From Pseudeuparius sepicola (taxonomy: Eukaryota > Arthropoda > Insecta > Coleoptera > Anthribidae): a DNA stretch of 64,000 bases. The stretch is taken from assembly GCA_963920635.1 (NCBI GenBank), contig OY987303.1, forward strand, positions 43,895,223 through 43,959,222. The letters run 5' to 3'. The notes under the pieces are model-generated. The model had not been told where the DNA came from. It ran no database searches and worked only from the letters and a program-made list of their open reading frames with translations. Position numbers and translations under genes: made by a program. Of the stretch, positions 35,195 through 46,095 are shown one piece after another (positions within the stretch are counted from its first letter, which is position 1; each line of letters begins with the position of its first letter).

Positions 35195-36104
35195 TCTATA
35201 ATGTATATAATAAAGTTGATGTCAAATTATTTAAACTAATAGACTTACTTGTCGGATACAAACCCTACAGATGCGAACAACCACATGTTGGTAACCTTCA
35301 AGGTTAATTACGAATTAAGTCGTGGTGAAAACCAAAATTAAAATATTCCAGTTACAACCTGATACGTTATACCTTATATAAAGTTCAGGAACATTCAATT
35401 GCAAGTTAGAAAACTCATTAAAAACAAATTGCTTTAAAACAATGGACAAGACTTGGTTAAAATAATTTCGAGACGAGGAAGAGGTTGACGTCGAAATGAC
35501 GGATGTCAAATATCAAAAAATTTGCTGTCGAAAATTTGCCAGCGCATGGCCACTACAGCACCATGTGAGAAAACAAGTGCCCTACGCGACCTACGTGAAC
35601 CAAAAGTACTGGCTGGTGAGCAAATAGTACAAAACGCTCTAATTTATTAAATTAGAAGAGAACTAAGTCTCCAGGAAACTGTAATCGAGCAATGAAACAT
35701 TTGAGATGAAAAGATTTAGAAAATTTGAGAGTTTATGGAAAGTTTTTCTTTTTAACAATATTTATATTGAAAGGTAATTTGAATAATTATATTATATTAT
35801 TTAAGAATGCAATGTAATGAAACAATTTTGAAAAAATATTTAGAGAGTTTGAGAATTTTGAATAATTGTAAAAATATTATAATATTTTTACATTATTTAT
35901 AATAAAAGATGTTAGAATTATTATTAAATCTTATTTATTGGAAAAATTGTAATTTATTAGAAAAATATTCAAGTAAGTAAAGTTAATAATGGATACTTTC
36001 AACTTCAGATAAATTGCAATGAAAATAGAAAAGATAAAAGACAAGGATGAGTGGGAATTGCAAGTCGGATGATCCATCATCAGAGTGTTTTTCATCATTG
36101 AGAG

Positions 36105-37353
36105 TTAGTCCAATAATCTACGGTGTAAAGGGATAAAACTTCTATTTAAATTGACTTGTACATTGAGGCAATTATTATTATTTTGTAATTCTTTTTTTAT
36201 TTCTAAGTCCTCTAGGAAATCTAGTTTATTAAAATTTTTAGTAAAAGTTTGTATAATTATTTTTGAATTTTTATGAGGACTGAAATTGTGATTAGTATTT
36301 TTTAAATGATCTCCGAAAACAGAGTTGTCTCTCGTCAAATGTTCGTGAATACGAGTCTTTAAAGAGCGACAAGTTCTACCAATATAAGAAGCTGTACAAG
36401 ACTCACAATTAAGCTTATAAACTCCACTCTTGTTTAGGTCTTCCACCTTGTCCTTATTATTAACTAAAAATTGTCCCAACGTGTGACAAGTTTTAAAAGA
36501 GATTTGAACATTATTGAAAGTTTGGCGAAAACGCCGGGCAACTTCTTGTGACAGATTTTCTTCAATAAAGGGAATAGAAATATACCTACTCTCTGATGGA
36601 GAAGTAGGGTAAGCTAAGTTGTTTAGTTTTTTGATTTAAATTTATGAATAATATTATCAACTATCGAAGGGTCATATCCATTATTGAAAGCGATCTGTTT
36701 GATTAAGTTAGCTTCTTTTTGAAATTTTCACCAGACATAGGGATATTAAGTAACCTATTCACATAACAGTTGAAAGCGGCCATTTTATGTTGATTAGGAT
36801 GATTAGAAATGGAAGGTATGGTATGGTCTGTCTGTGTAGGCTTTCGAAAAATAGAAAATTCTAGCTTATTGGCACTTTTAGAGATTGTGAGATCTAAAAA
36901 ATTCAGCTTATTATTTGACTCTACTTCCAAGGTAAATTTAATATTGTTATGTAAGGAATTAAGTTTAAGTAACAAATTATTGGCTGTGGTAATATCACCT
37001 TCAATAAAGACTAGACAATCATCTACATACCGAAACCAGTGAAGAATTTCTAAGTTATTAGGAGTTATAATAAATTCGTTTTCTAAATGATTCATAAAGA
37101 TCTCCGCTAGTAGAGGAGAGAGACTGCTACCCATTGCTAAACCATCCGGCTGTGAATAAAATTTGTTATTAAACGAGAAAAAATTTTGAGAAAGGCAAAA
37201 ATTAAGTAAAGTTAAAATTGTGACGATGTTATCCTCATTAACGTCATTAACACGTAAGAGGTCACCCACTAACCTAACACATTCAACTTTAGGGATAGAA
37301 GTAAAAAGGTTGCTAACGTCAAAGGACACCAGCAGATAAGGTGTTGTTAAATT
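36105..37353 (-). pseudogene. Penelope-like reverse transcriptase plus GIY-YIG endonuclease (left copy)
   Basis: Penelope enzymes copy element RNA at a nick made by the GIY-YIG endonuclease. The frame from the centre shows 'DVSNLFTSIP' (motif A region), 'DGLAMGSSLSPLLAEIFMNH' (motif B), the catalytic 'RYVDDCLVF' (motif C), and 'LDLTISK' further on. The endonuclease (36479-36105) has 'YKLNCESCTASYIGRTCRSL' with KLNC…YIG and 'RIHEH'. A frameshift separates the two domains near 36705. A second one occurs in a T/A run near 36628, where this copy has six bases against seven in the right copy. The N-terminal RT motifs are absent. It cannot make a full enzyme. Confidence 0.85.
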
Positions 37354-37381
37354 CCGTTAGCTTCCGTTAGCTCCGGAGCTT
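37354..37381. repeat. 28-bp asymmetric centre of the 4.5-kb palindrome
   Basis: Between the two arms lie 28 bases with a direct repeat (CCGTTAGCT twice) and the self-complementary AGCTCCGGAGCT. Such small repeats at a palindrome centre are typical of template switching or of hairpin-end joining. Confidence 0.8.
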
Positions 37382-38634
37382 AATTTAACAACACCTTATC
37401 TGCTGGTGTCCTTTGACGTTAGCAACCTTTTTACTTCTATCCCTAAAGTTGAATGTGTTAGGTTAGTGGGTGACCTCTTACGTGTTAATGACGTTAATGA
37501 GGATAATATCGTCACAATTTTAACTTTACTTAATTTTTGCCTTTCTCAAAATTTTTTCTCTTTTAATAACAAATTTTATTCACAGCCGGATGGTTTAGCA
37601 ATGGGTAGCAGTCTCTCTCCTCTACTAGCGGAGATCTTTATGAATCATTTAGAAAACGAATTTATTATAACTCCTAATAACTTAGAAATTCTTCACTGGT
37701 TTCGGTATGTAGATGATTGTCTAGTCTTTATTGAAGGTGATATTACCACAGCCAATAATTTGTTACTTAAACTTAATTCCTTACATAACAATATTAAATT
37801 TACCTTGGAAGTAGAGTCAAATAATAAGCTGAATTTTTTAGATCTCACAATCTCTAAAAGTGCCAATAAGCTAGAATTTTCTATTTTTCGAAAGCCTACA
37901 CAGGCAGACCATACCATACCTTCCATTTCTAATCATCCTAATCAACATAAAATGGCCGCTTTCAACTGTTATGTGAATAGGTTACTTAATATCCCTATGT
38001 CTGGTGAAAATTTCAAAAAGAAGCTAACTTAATCAAACAGATCGCTTTCAATAATGGATATGACCCTTCGATAGTTGATAATATTATTCATAAATTTAAA
38101 TCAAAAAAACTAAACAACTTAGCTTACCCTACTTCTCCATCAGAGAGTAGGTATATTTCTATTCCCTTTATTGAAGAAAATCTGTCACAAGAAGTTGCCC
38201 GGCGTTTTCGCCAAACTTTCAATAATGTTCAAATCTCTTTTAAAACTTGTCACACGTTGGGACAATTTTTAGTTAATAATAAGGACAAGGTGGAAGACCT
38301 AAACAAGAGTGGAGTTTATAAGCTTAATTGTGAGTCTTGTACAGCTTCTTATATTGGTAGAACTTGTCGCTCTTTAAAGACTCGTATTCACGAACATTTG
38401 ACGAGAGACAACTCTGTTTTCGGAGATCATTTAAAAAATACTAATCACAATTTCAGTCCTCATAAAAATTCAAAAATAATTATACAAACTTTTACTAAAA
38501 ATTTTAATAAACTAGATTTCCTAGAGGACTTAGAAATAAAAAAAGAATTACAAAATAATAATAATTGCCTCAATGTACAAGTCAATTTAAATAGAAGTTT
38601 TATCCCTTTACACCGTAGATTATTGGACTAACTC
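37382..38634 (+). pseudogene. Penelope-like reverse transcriptase plus GIY-YIG endonuclease (right copy)
   Basis: The frame is open from the first base of the arm and encodes the same RT motifs as the left copy (B motif 'GSSLSPLLAEI', C motif 'YVDDCLVF') up to a stop at 38033. The linker and endonuclease (38040-38634) are in another frame and unbroken here because the A run near 38103 has seven bases. The frameshift at about 38025 is shared with the left copy, so the parent was already defective when the arms were formed. About 400 residues of a protein that is usually 700-800 residues long are present. Confidence 0.85.
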
Positions 38635-39541
38635 TCAATGATGAAAAACACTCTGATGATGGATCATCCGACTTGCAATTCCCACTCATCCTTGTCTTTT
38701 ATCTTTTCTATTTTCATTGCAATTTATCTGAAGTTGAAAGTATCCATTATTAACTTTACTTACTTGAATATTTTTCTAATAAATTACAATTTTTCCAATA
38801 AATAAGATTTAATAATAATTCTAACATCTTTTATTATAAATAATGTAAAAATATTATAATATTTTTACAATTATTCAAAATTCTCAAACTCTCTAAATAT
38901 TTTTTCAAAATTGTTTCATTACATTGCATTCTTAAATAATATAATATAATTATTCAAATTACCTTTCAATATAAATATTGTTAAAAAGAAAAACTTTCCA
39001 TAAACTCTCAAATTTTCTAAATCTTTTCATCTCAAATGTTTCATTGCTCGATTACAGTTTCCTGGAGACTTAGTTCTCTTCTAATTTAATAAATTAGAGC
39101 GTTTTGTACTATTTGCTCACCAGCCAGTACTTTTGGTTCACGTAGGTCGCGTAGGGCACTTGTTTTCTCACATGGTGCTGTAGTGGCCATGCGCTGGCAA
39201 ATTTTCGACAGCAAATTTTTTGATATTTGACATCCGTCATTTCGACGTCAACCTCTTCCTCGTCTCGAAATTATTTTAACCAAGTCTTGTCCATTGTTTT
39301 AAAGCAATTTGTTTTTAATGAGTTTTCTAATTTGCAATTGAATGTTCCTGAACTTTATATAAGGTATAACGTATCAGGTTGTAACTGGAATATTTTAATT
39401 TTGGTTTTCACCACGACTTAATTCGTAATTAACCTTGAAGGTTACCAACATGTGGTTGTTCGCATCTGTAGGGTTTGTATCCGACAAGTAAGTCTATTAG
39501 TTTAAATAATTTGACATCAACTTTATTATATACATTATAGA
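38635..39541 (+). other. Non-coding part of the Penelope-like element
   Basis: No motif-bearing frame. A 64-codon frame (39227-39421) is present in both arms, but it is Ser/Thr-rich without known motifs. CTGATGATGGATCATCCGAC at 38653 resembles a hammerhead core and stem II, but GAAA is replaced by GACT. Confidence 0.5.
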
Positions 39542-39581
39542 TGACACTGATGATGGTTGTATAACCGAAAGCGCTCTGTCA
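39542..39581 (+). ncRNA. Hammerhead ribozyme (right Penelope copy), minimal type
   Basis: The order fits a hammerhead: stem I strand TGACA (39542-39546), core CTGATGA (39547-39553), stem II GGTT-GTAT-AACC (39555-39566) with one extra T, core GAAA (39567-39570), a very short stem III in GCGCT, the cleavage-site C at 39576, and the stem I partner TGTCA (39577-39581). All invariant core bases are present. Penelope-like elements are known to carry such minimal ribozymes with short stem III in their terminal repeats, where self-cleavage is thought to process element RNA. Activity is inferred, not shown. Confidence 0.72.
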
Positions 39582-39750
39582 GGATTTTTAATATAAATAA
39601 CTGTGCAAAGTATACAAGGGTCTTTTCACTTCTTTACTTTTAAACTTTTTTTTAAGATTGTTAGGCAACACTTGTCAGTATAATGGGAATAAGTTTGCTT
39701 ACCACGTTATTTGTGGGCGAGGGTTCATCTTCTGTGCTTCTTGCTTGTGG

Positions 39751-40599
39751 ACCGGGAGATTGTGACAGATTTTTGGACGTGATTTTACTCAGTATGCCTT
39801 GCAAAGGGCATTATGTGGCACATATTCTCACAATAATAAGGTATGAATCAGAGTCATCCTGGGTTCTTCATGTGAAAAACTGAGTTTTCAATTATTCGAA
39901 AAATATGCGTTTTGATATGATTTTATACAGGCTGCCATGTTTTTTTATAATGAAGTTCAAATAGAAAATTCCTCGTAAAACCATAGGCATACCGTTAGGG
40001 TGGGTCCAAAGGGCTATTATTGCCACGTGATCTTGTATTTTAACAATTAATTTTTCCACGTTTCTGCCAATGAGAAGTATGCAAGTTCTTGTTATGAAAC
40101 TGCTGAAGAAAAGATAACATACCGTTTGCGCATGTCCAAGTACACTTTACATCGAATAACTCGTTTAAATGATTAAATAACATTCAATTTAAACAGTACT
40201 TGGACATGCGCGAAAGGTATGCCATCCTTTTTTCAGCATTTTCATAATAAGAACTTGCATACTTCTCATTGGCAGCCTGTTCAGAAACGTGGAAAAATTA
40301 AATATTAAAATACAAGATCACGTGGCAATAATAGCCCTTTGGACCCACCCTAACGGTATGCCTATGGTTTTCCGAGGAATTTTCTATTTGAACTTCATTA
40401 TAAAAAACATGGCAGCCTGTATAAAATCATATCAAAACGCATATTTTTCGAATAATTGAAAACTCAGTTTTTCACATGAAGAACCCAGGATGACTCTCTG
40501 AGTCATACCTTTTTATTGTGAGAATATGTGCCACATAATGCCCTTTGAAAGGCATACTGAGTAAAATCACGTCCAAAAATCTGTCACTATCTCCGGGTC
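39751..40599. mobile_element. Foldback element centred near 40175
   Basis: ACC(G)GGAGAT…GACAGATTTTTGGACGTG (39751 on) is matched in inverted form down to about 40599. Pairing continues inward through CATAGGCATACCGTTAGGGT to GCGCATGTCCAAGTAC near the centre. The arms are about 400 bases each around a loop of about 55 bases. Insertions and mismatches are few. The TATACAGG/CCTGTATA motifs inside are not the termini here. No coding capacity. Confidence 0.8.
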
Positions 40600-40606
40600 T
40601 ATTGTC

Positions 40607-43600
40607 TCAGTCGGTAGTGTATTGCTTCTTACTGATACCAAAGATAATATCTTTGCTGATACTAATTCACTTCGACCCCGTACGGCGAGTCAATCCTCTA
40701 TTTGATACAGAAAATATTGCTAAACAGTCACTGTCGCATTGCATGGGAGTTCAAAGTAATCGAAGCTGTCAAAGACATATAAAAAACAATAGACATAGCC
40801 GGTCATTCATAAATGACCAAATGTTTACATGCCAACATTAAAAAAATTGGCATAGAGAGAGGATGAAGTAATGAATGAAACTGATGTCACGTTTCTCCCG
40901 CCGGCGCGCAATAACAGACAAGAAATACATAGTTAAAATAGATACGTACATTTAAGAAATAATGTTCATAGAGAGTACGACTATGGAGTTTATTTACTTG
41001 CGCATGAAATGTAATATTTGGGTTCAAGAAGTCTATTTTTAGACATATTAAGCACTGCCTAACTATTTTTCAATGTATAATTCAAAGAGAATCGACCAAC
41101 GTCCAAATAACACTACACAAAAACACCGATACGACAAAAACGCGATATTCAAACAAGACACGAATGAATGAATACTGTTTTGATGAACATGGCGACCAGT
41201 TCCTTCTAGACGACTTCCAGCTATGCGACGTTGTCGGCGTGCGCGGCAGGACCTACCGCTGATTTCGTGAACAAAGTGAAGTGGTGAAGTTGTGCTTCAG
41301 GGCCTAGTTGACGTAGGGTTTCTAGGGAAAAATATCTATAACACGTATTTCTTGTATTTCCATTTTGATTCAAACTTTGTGTTATAAATATTTATATACC
41401 TATTAGTATAATAATCCACTTGGCACACTTTAAAGCGAAAAATTTATATTTTGACATGCCCTATTTTCTAACAAATGTAATTTTTCTGTCACGTTGTTAA
41501 AAACAAGCTGCCGATTTTTCAGGATACATACATAGTCTTAGGTGTCATTGGCAACAGCGCTGCAGTAGTGGTAAATAATAGTACGGCTTGCGTACTATTT
41601 TATAAAAGGCGAAAGAAGAGGGGGACAATGTTGGCGTCTTCATATTTAGTAAACAAATCTGTCTATTGTTTTTTATATGTCTTTGGTCTCTGTGCTACAT
41701 GCCACTCTATGTGCGTACTTCGACTATCGCGTGATATTAACTGAAATGGAAAGTATTAAATTTATTTATAAATTATTTTGACTCATTGACAATATTAACT
41801 ACACAATTATTACCGATTTTTGTATTCTCGATTTAGTGTCAAAAATTATAATAACATAGGTATCGGTGTCGCAAATTTAGTCCCCGATTTGTTTATTCTA
41901 CGTATTTTCGTATCTGTAACGGTTTCATGGTAATTTAATTTTTTCTTCATTTAACATAACGGCCACTCTAGCCCCCGGCAGCCGTTTTGGGTACCAGAAG
42001 AGTGGGGACGATCACCTGAGGCCTCACCACTGCCCCGACCAATGGGCGGCCGGCGCACTCACGAAGAGAGGGGCGCCACCCAGGCCGATAAATACGCTGC
42101 GGCTTCCGGGGAGGCTCTCTGATTTCCGGCATATTTCCTGGTGAGCATGATTAGGTTAGATTTAGAAACTGTCCCGAACCGTGTTGGTGGCGTGAGTTCA
42201 CTATCCCAAGCAGACACCGGTTCATTTCACCCCCAGATCAAGGTTAACTGTAGCTAAGCTTGGTACCGTGTTGGTGGCGCGAGTTTACTATCCACTACGA
42301 ACACCGGAAAATTATTTAAGCACAGTTTGCACCAAGCAAAGCCGAACAGTACCGCTTGGACTGGGTGTGTAGAACCTTCCCGCGTCTTATTAAATTTGCC
42401 GTATTTTCTATTAGTTATCCCGAATAGTTTTGAGCTTGCTTACCACCTGTAGACAAAACCGTGTCAATAATAAACAGAATTTTCGCGATAGAGGCTTAAC
42501 CTGCACGTTTCTTTTCCAGATACTCACGTGGATCTCTCTGGACCGGCCGTGGCAATAATTTGTTTTGTTAAACTAAGATTACCCAATAGTTGTTATTGCC
42601 AAACGAATTCTTTGTAGAAAAATAAACCGTGTTAAAATTTGCCAAGCCTCCCTTATTTGTATCCTACCCTCGACGCACCACTGACCTCTGGAATTATTTT
42701 TCTCTGACGAATGCTATCCCGGGCATAGCGGAGCATACCGCTCTAAAAGAGCTGGCGCCTGAGCAACCGCCCCGCCGTAGGTCCGATTTTCCCTTTTCTA
42801 AATAAAAGAGGCTATGAGAGGGTCCACCGAAAAATATAAAAAGGGGAAAATCGGATAGGCGTAAAAAGAAAACGCTATAGTGCTGAGGAACTTACGTTAA
42901 GGATATAGAAAATAACTGTAACCATAGAAGAATGTTCGATTATGCTGTAACTTAGTGAAAGGAAATGCAAAAGAGCGGCTGTGGATAGGATTTTGCGTAG
43001 ATGTGAAGCTTGTTTTATGCCAGAGGTTGAAACAACATCACCGTAGCAACCGTAGTACCTATAGATACGAAAATATACGAAAAAATAGAAATGTTTTTTC
43101 TGACCGAACTGAACGTTCAGTTACCATATTTACCAAGATAATGGACCGGTAATTCACCCACCTTTCGTGAATTTGTGAACTTGTTAATACACAGGTGACG
43201 TTGGCTCCACCAGTTCTTGGAATTCTAGTTACTTAATTAGATGATCATGATATATCTACTAGCATTTGAAAGGCAATGATGGCTGCATATTCATGGTGCT
43301 TAAATTAGAAGGATTGAGAATCACCAATGAAGTTTCTATTGCTGCGAGACATTAACCGAAAATTGTTTTATTTTTTATAGAATCCAAATTATGTCCTTGT
43401 AGTCTTTAACATGCTTACTGGTTATAGTATTCTTCTGTTCCGTTTTAAACCGTATGAAGTATTCGGCAATTCCTCTAGTGGTAGGCGGGATGATGAGCCT
43501 TATTCAAGGATCATTTACGAAAAATTCCCCTTCGTGCGTTCTGGACGCGCCCAGTTCTGGCTGCCAGCCCTGATTGCGTCCCATTTCTTCGCGCTCTGGC

Positions 43601-44679
43601 GGTGTGAGCACTCCCATGAGCACTTGTCGCTTTACTAACTTTGCCAATTAATATTTTTTAAGGTCCCTTTCTTTATTGGTCTTTGAGGGGTTATCCCAGC
43701 CCGGATAATTGCCGCGGAGATAACATTTTTGGGACGGGAAGGATTGCGGCCTTGGGGGCGCTTTATTAAGGGGACGGTGCGGCGCACCTTAAACTGTTAA
43801 TAACTCAATTTATCTCGGCCAAAGTATAAAGAGCTTTTTCGCTTATTATTACCCACTGACTTATCTGGGGGAAGTTTGAGGCGAAGTGTTGCAATTGAAA
43901 ATTGCCGAATTCTAAAATAATGAAGGACATCAAATTAAATAATTACTACTGGTTTGTTTTCGTTTGGATATTAGTGTTTGCTAATTTTGTTATATTGAAA
44001 TCAGTTTAGAGATGTTTTTGGGAACCAGCTTGCTGCTTTGGTCTTCAAAGTATTCTTTTCATCTCGTTTTAAACAGTTCAATCCATAAAACGTAACAGTG
44101 CCACAAGCATTGGGATATTACTTACACCCCACTAGCAACATCAACAAAAATATCTATTTCAAAAGTTTAAATGAATGTTACAATAAGTTAGCTAAATACA
44201 GAGCATGCATACGTATTGACTTCCTTGCTGACAAATTCTTGCTGTTAGGATTAGTTTATAGTACCTAAATTACTCGCATAATGAATTCACTGGTCAAGTC
44301 GTTTTTTTTTTCGTTCGATGGTCTATCCTTTGCACCTGTTTCATTCCTAGATAGTATGTATCTCTTCTGTTCATTGCTTCAATCTTTTGACCGTCCTGCA
44401 TTTCGTTTATGTTCCTTGTTCGGTTCCTCCCCTGACGATGTTAAGGGCGCGGTATTTTTCCAGTCCAAATTGCATTCCTAATTCTCCGGATAACTCCTCT
44501 ATAATCATTGTAAGCATTTGTTGCCATTGCTTTTGGTTGTGACCATGAAGTTTAAATCACCCATACAGGTGCAATAGATGATTCAACTTGATATCATCTA
44601 CATTGTTGTTCTTGATAGTGAAGCCCTATCTGGCCAAATTCAACTGACTTGAAAATGGGTTCCTGGCAATGCAGAGCCA
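40607..44679. other. No gene recognised; intergenic DNA with minor repeats
   Basis: A 26-base inverted repeat (AAAGACATATAAAAAACAAT near 40778 against its complement near 41665) could mark a 0.9-kb element. CCGTGTTGGTGGCG(T/C)GAGTT occurs twice in direct order (42179 and 42267). 41960-42800 is GC-rich and holds several AATAAA signals (42467, 42620) and GAGCTGGCGCCTGAGCA at 42749, so an LTR is possible but unproven. 43640-43900 is GC-rich and unique-looking. The 60-75-codon frames have no motifs. Confidence 0.45.
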
Positions 44680-45255
44680 TATTAATATATATTAATAGCT
44701 GATAAGGGTGTTCTTTTCTAAATGGGGTCGAAAAAGTACCTTTTGTATTGACCCTCTCTCGGTTGGGGGAGGCCGCGAAGCGGCCGACCTTCGTCGTTCG
44801 CGGGTAGGTGAGGGACGGCCGCATCCGAGAAACGCAATCTCGAGGCCGGTGGATCTTTCTTCGCTTAATTACGGCCGCCAGAAGCGGTGGTACGGTGGGG
44901 GTCACGTGGTGTGCGGTAAAGAGGAACATAGGTTTTCGGGTGATACAGTGGCCCGTGAAAACTATCTCGGTCGGGAGCGGGGCGAAAATGATTCTTAAAT
45001 AGGGCGGTAGGGTGAGGGAAATAGCAAAGGGAAGCGAGAGGAAGGTCAGATTAAGAGATTTAACACTTTTTCGAATTTTTAAGGAGGTAAATGCGAGAGT
45101 TATTAAGCTTTTTTCCCGAGAGAAATCGGATCGTTTTTATGTGTCGTGCTGCGCCAAAAAATTAGTCAAAAAAAGTCGCGAAATTGTCAGAAATTGCCCG
45201 TTTTCGTCGGGCCGTAGCCACGTTATTTGAGCTCGGGGCCGCGAGGTCGCAATTT

Positions 45256-46095
45256 TTAAAGCTTCCTCCATGTCTTCAGGTCAGGTCCGGACGCCTCCGG
45301 CGCCCCCGAAAAATCGAGAAATAAGAAAAAAACACGCAATTCCCAAGAGCGGTTTCGGAGGATTTCCGTCGATTTCGCTGATTGTACAGCCGTCCCATTT
45401 TTCGGAAGAATAAAATCGAGATTGCGGAAATTTCTCAGATATCTGATCTTCGAGGTTTCTTTCGGTACCGGAGGAAAGTACGAGACCCAACTAAGAGATC
45501 TACCACCTCCTCCGATTTTTAAAACGGCTCTGTCCGAGGTTATAGAAATTCCTTTGCCAAGAAGATGGTCCATGTTGGTGGGACTAATTGTAAGATTAGT
45601 CACTAAAAACTCCGGCAACCTAACGGCGCCAGTTTTTCCTGCTGGCTGTGTCGCGCGAGGGGTTAGATTCTCCGTCAGTCGCGCCTTCGAGGTTATGGCG
45701 GGAAGCCAAACCGCGACTTGAGGGTGCATACCGGATGTCGACATGTGGATTTTTTCGCCGGCCGAAGAACTAATCAACCTGTTGAATATCTGCGATTTCG
45801 AAACGGACGGATACGGGGGTGGCGATTTTCGCACACGCACGCCTGTTGAATATCTGCACTTTCGAAGGGGATACGGGGTGGATACTGGCGTCTTCTTCGC
45901 CGCCGCCAAAGACGAAGAGCCAGGTTGCGGAGGGCCGCTAGACCCGGTGGGCGTACCGGGCGTCTCTTTCTCGAAAATGTGTCGAGCGAGAAATGTACGA
46001 AACTTAATCGTTGTAGATAGAGCGTTGCCGTTGGTTTTGATTACGAGCACATTGGAAGAGGAGAAAAATGAACGACGAAATTTGTCCGTGGCCAC
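45256..46095 (-). other. Long open frame in repeat copy 2, probably not a gene
   Basis: A 279-codon minus-strand frame crosses the head-to-module region. The matching regions of copies 1 and 3 are split by indels into different frames, and the composition (Ser, Pro, Arg-rich, no motif) follows the underlying repeats. The region is CG-rich with few TAA/TAG chances on this strand, which explains the openness. Confidence 0.3.

Larger units (their letters stand above)
35103..37353 (-). mobile_element. Penelope-like element, left arm of palindrome
   Basis: This arm is the inverted copy of 37382-39633. From the palindrome centre outwards it carries the reverse transcriptase part, the GIY-YIG endonuclease, about 900 bases of non-coding DNA, and a hammerhead ribozyme close to the outer end. 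The coding region is cut exactly at the centre, so the N-terminal part of the enzyme is missing. Confidence 0.85.
37382..39633 (+). mobile_element. Penelope-like element, right arm of palindrome
   Basis: This is the mirror of the left arm. Paired coordinates sum to 74735 near the centre and 74736 further out, so a single indel separates the arms. A base change gives PTQTDH on the left and PTQADH on the right. The outer limit is TCACTTCT at 39633. Beyond it the two flanks are unrelated, so the palindrome boundary lies at or near the element's own end. Confidence 0.88.

Noticed and set aside
35103..39633. Two independent head-to-head Penelope insertions
   Set aside because: Same truncation point, same internal frameshift and near-identity of the arms including non-coding parts fit mirror duplication of one copy better.
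42700..42800. LTR retrotransposon with TGGCGCC primer site
   Set aside because: TGGCGCC is present at 42753, but I found no matching second LTR, no gag or pol, and no clear TG…CA ends.
43411..43638. 75-codon frame as a host gene exon
   Set aside because: No domain, no convincing splice sites, and the composition matches the surrounding non-coding DNA.
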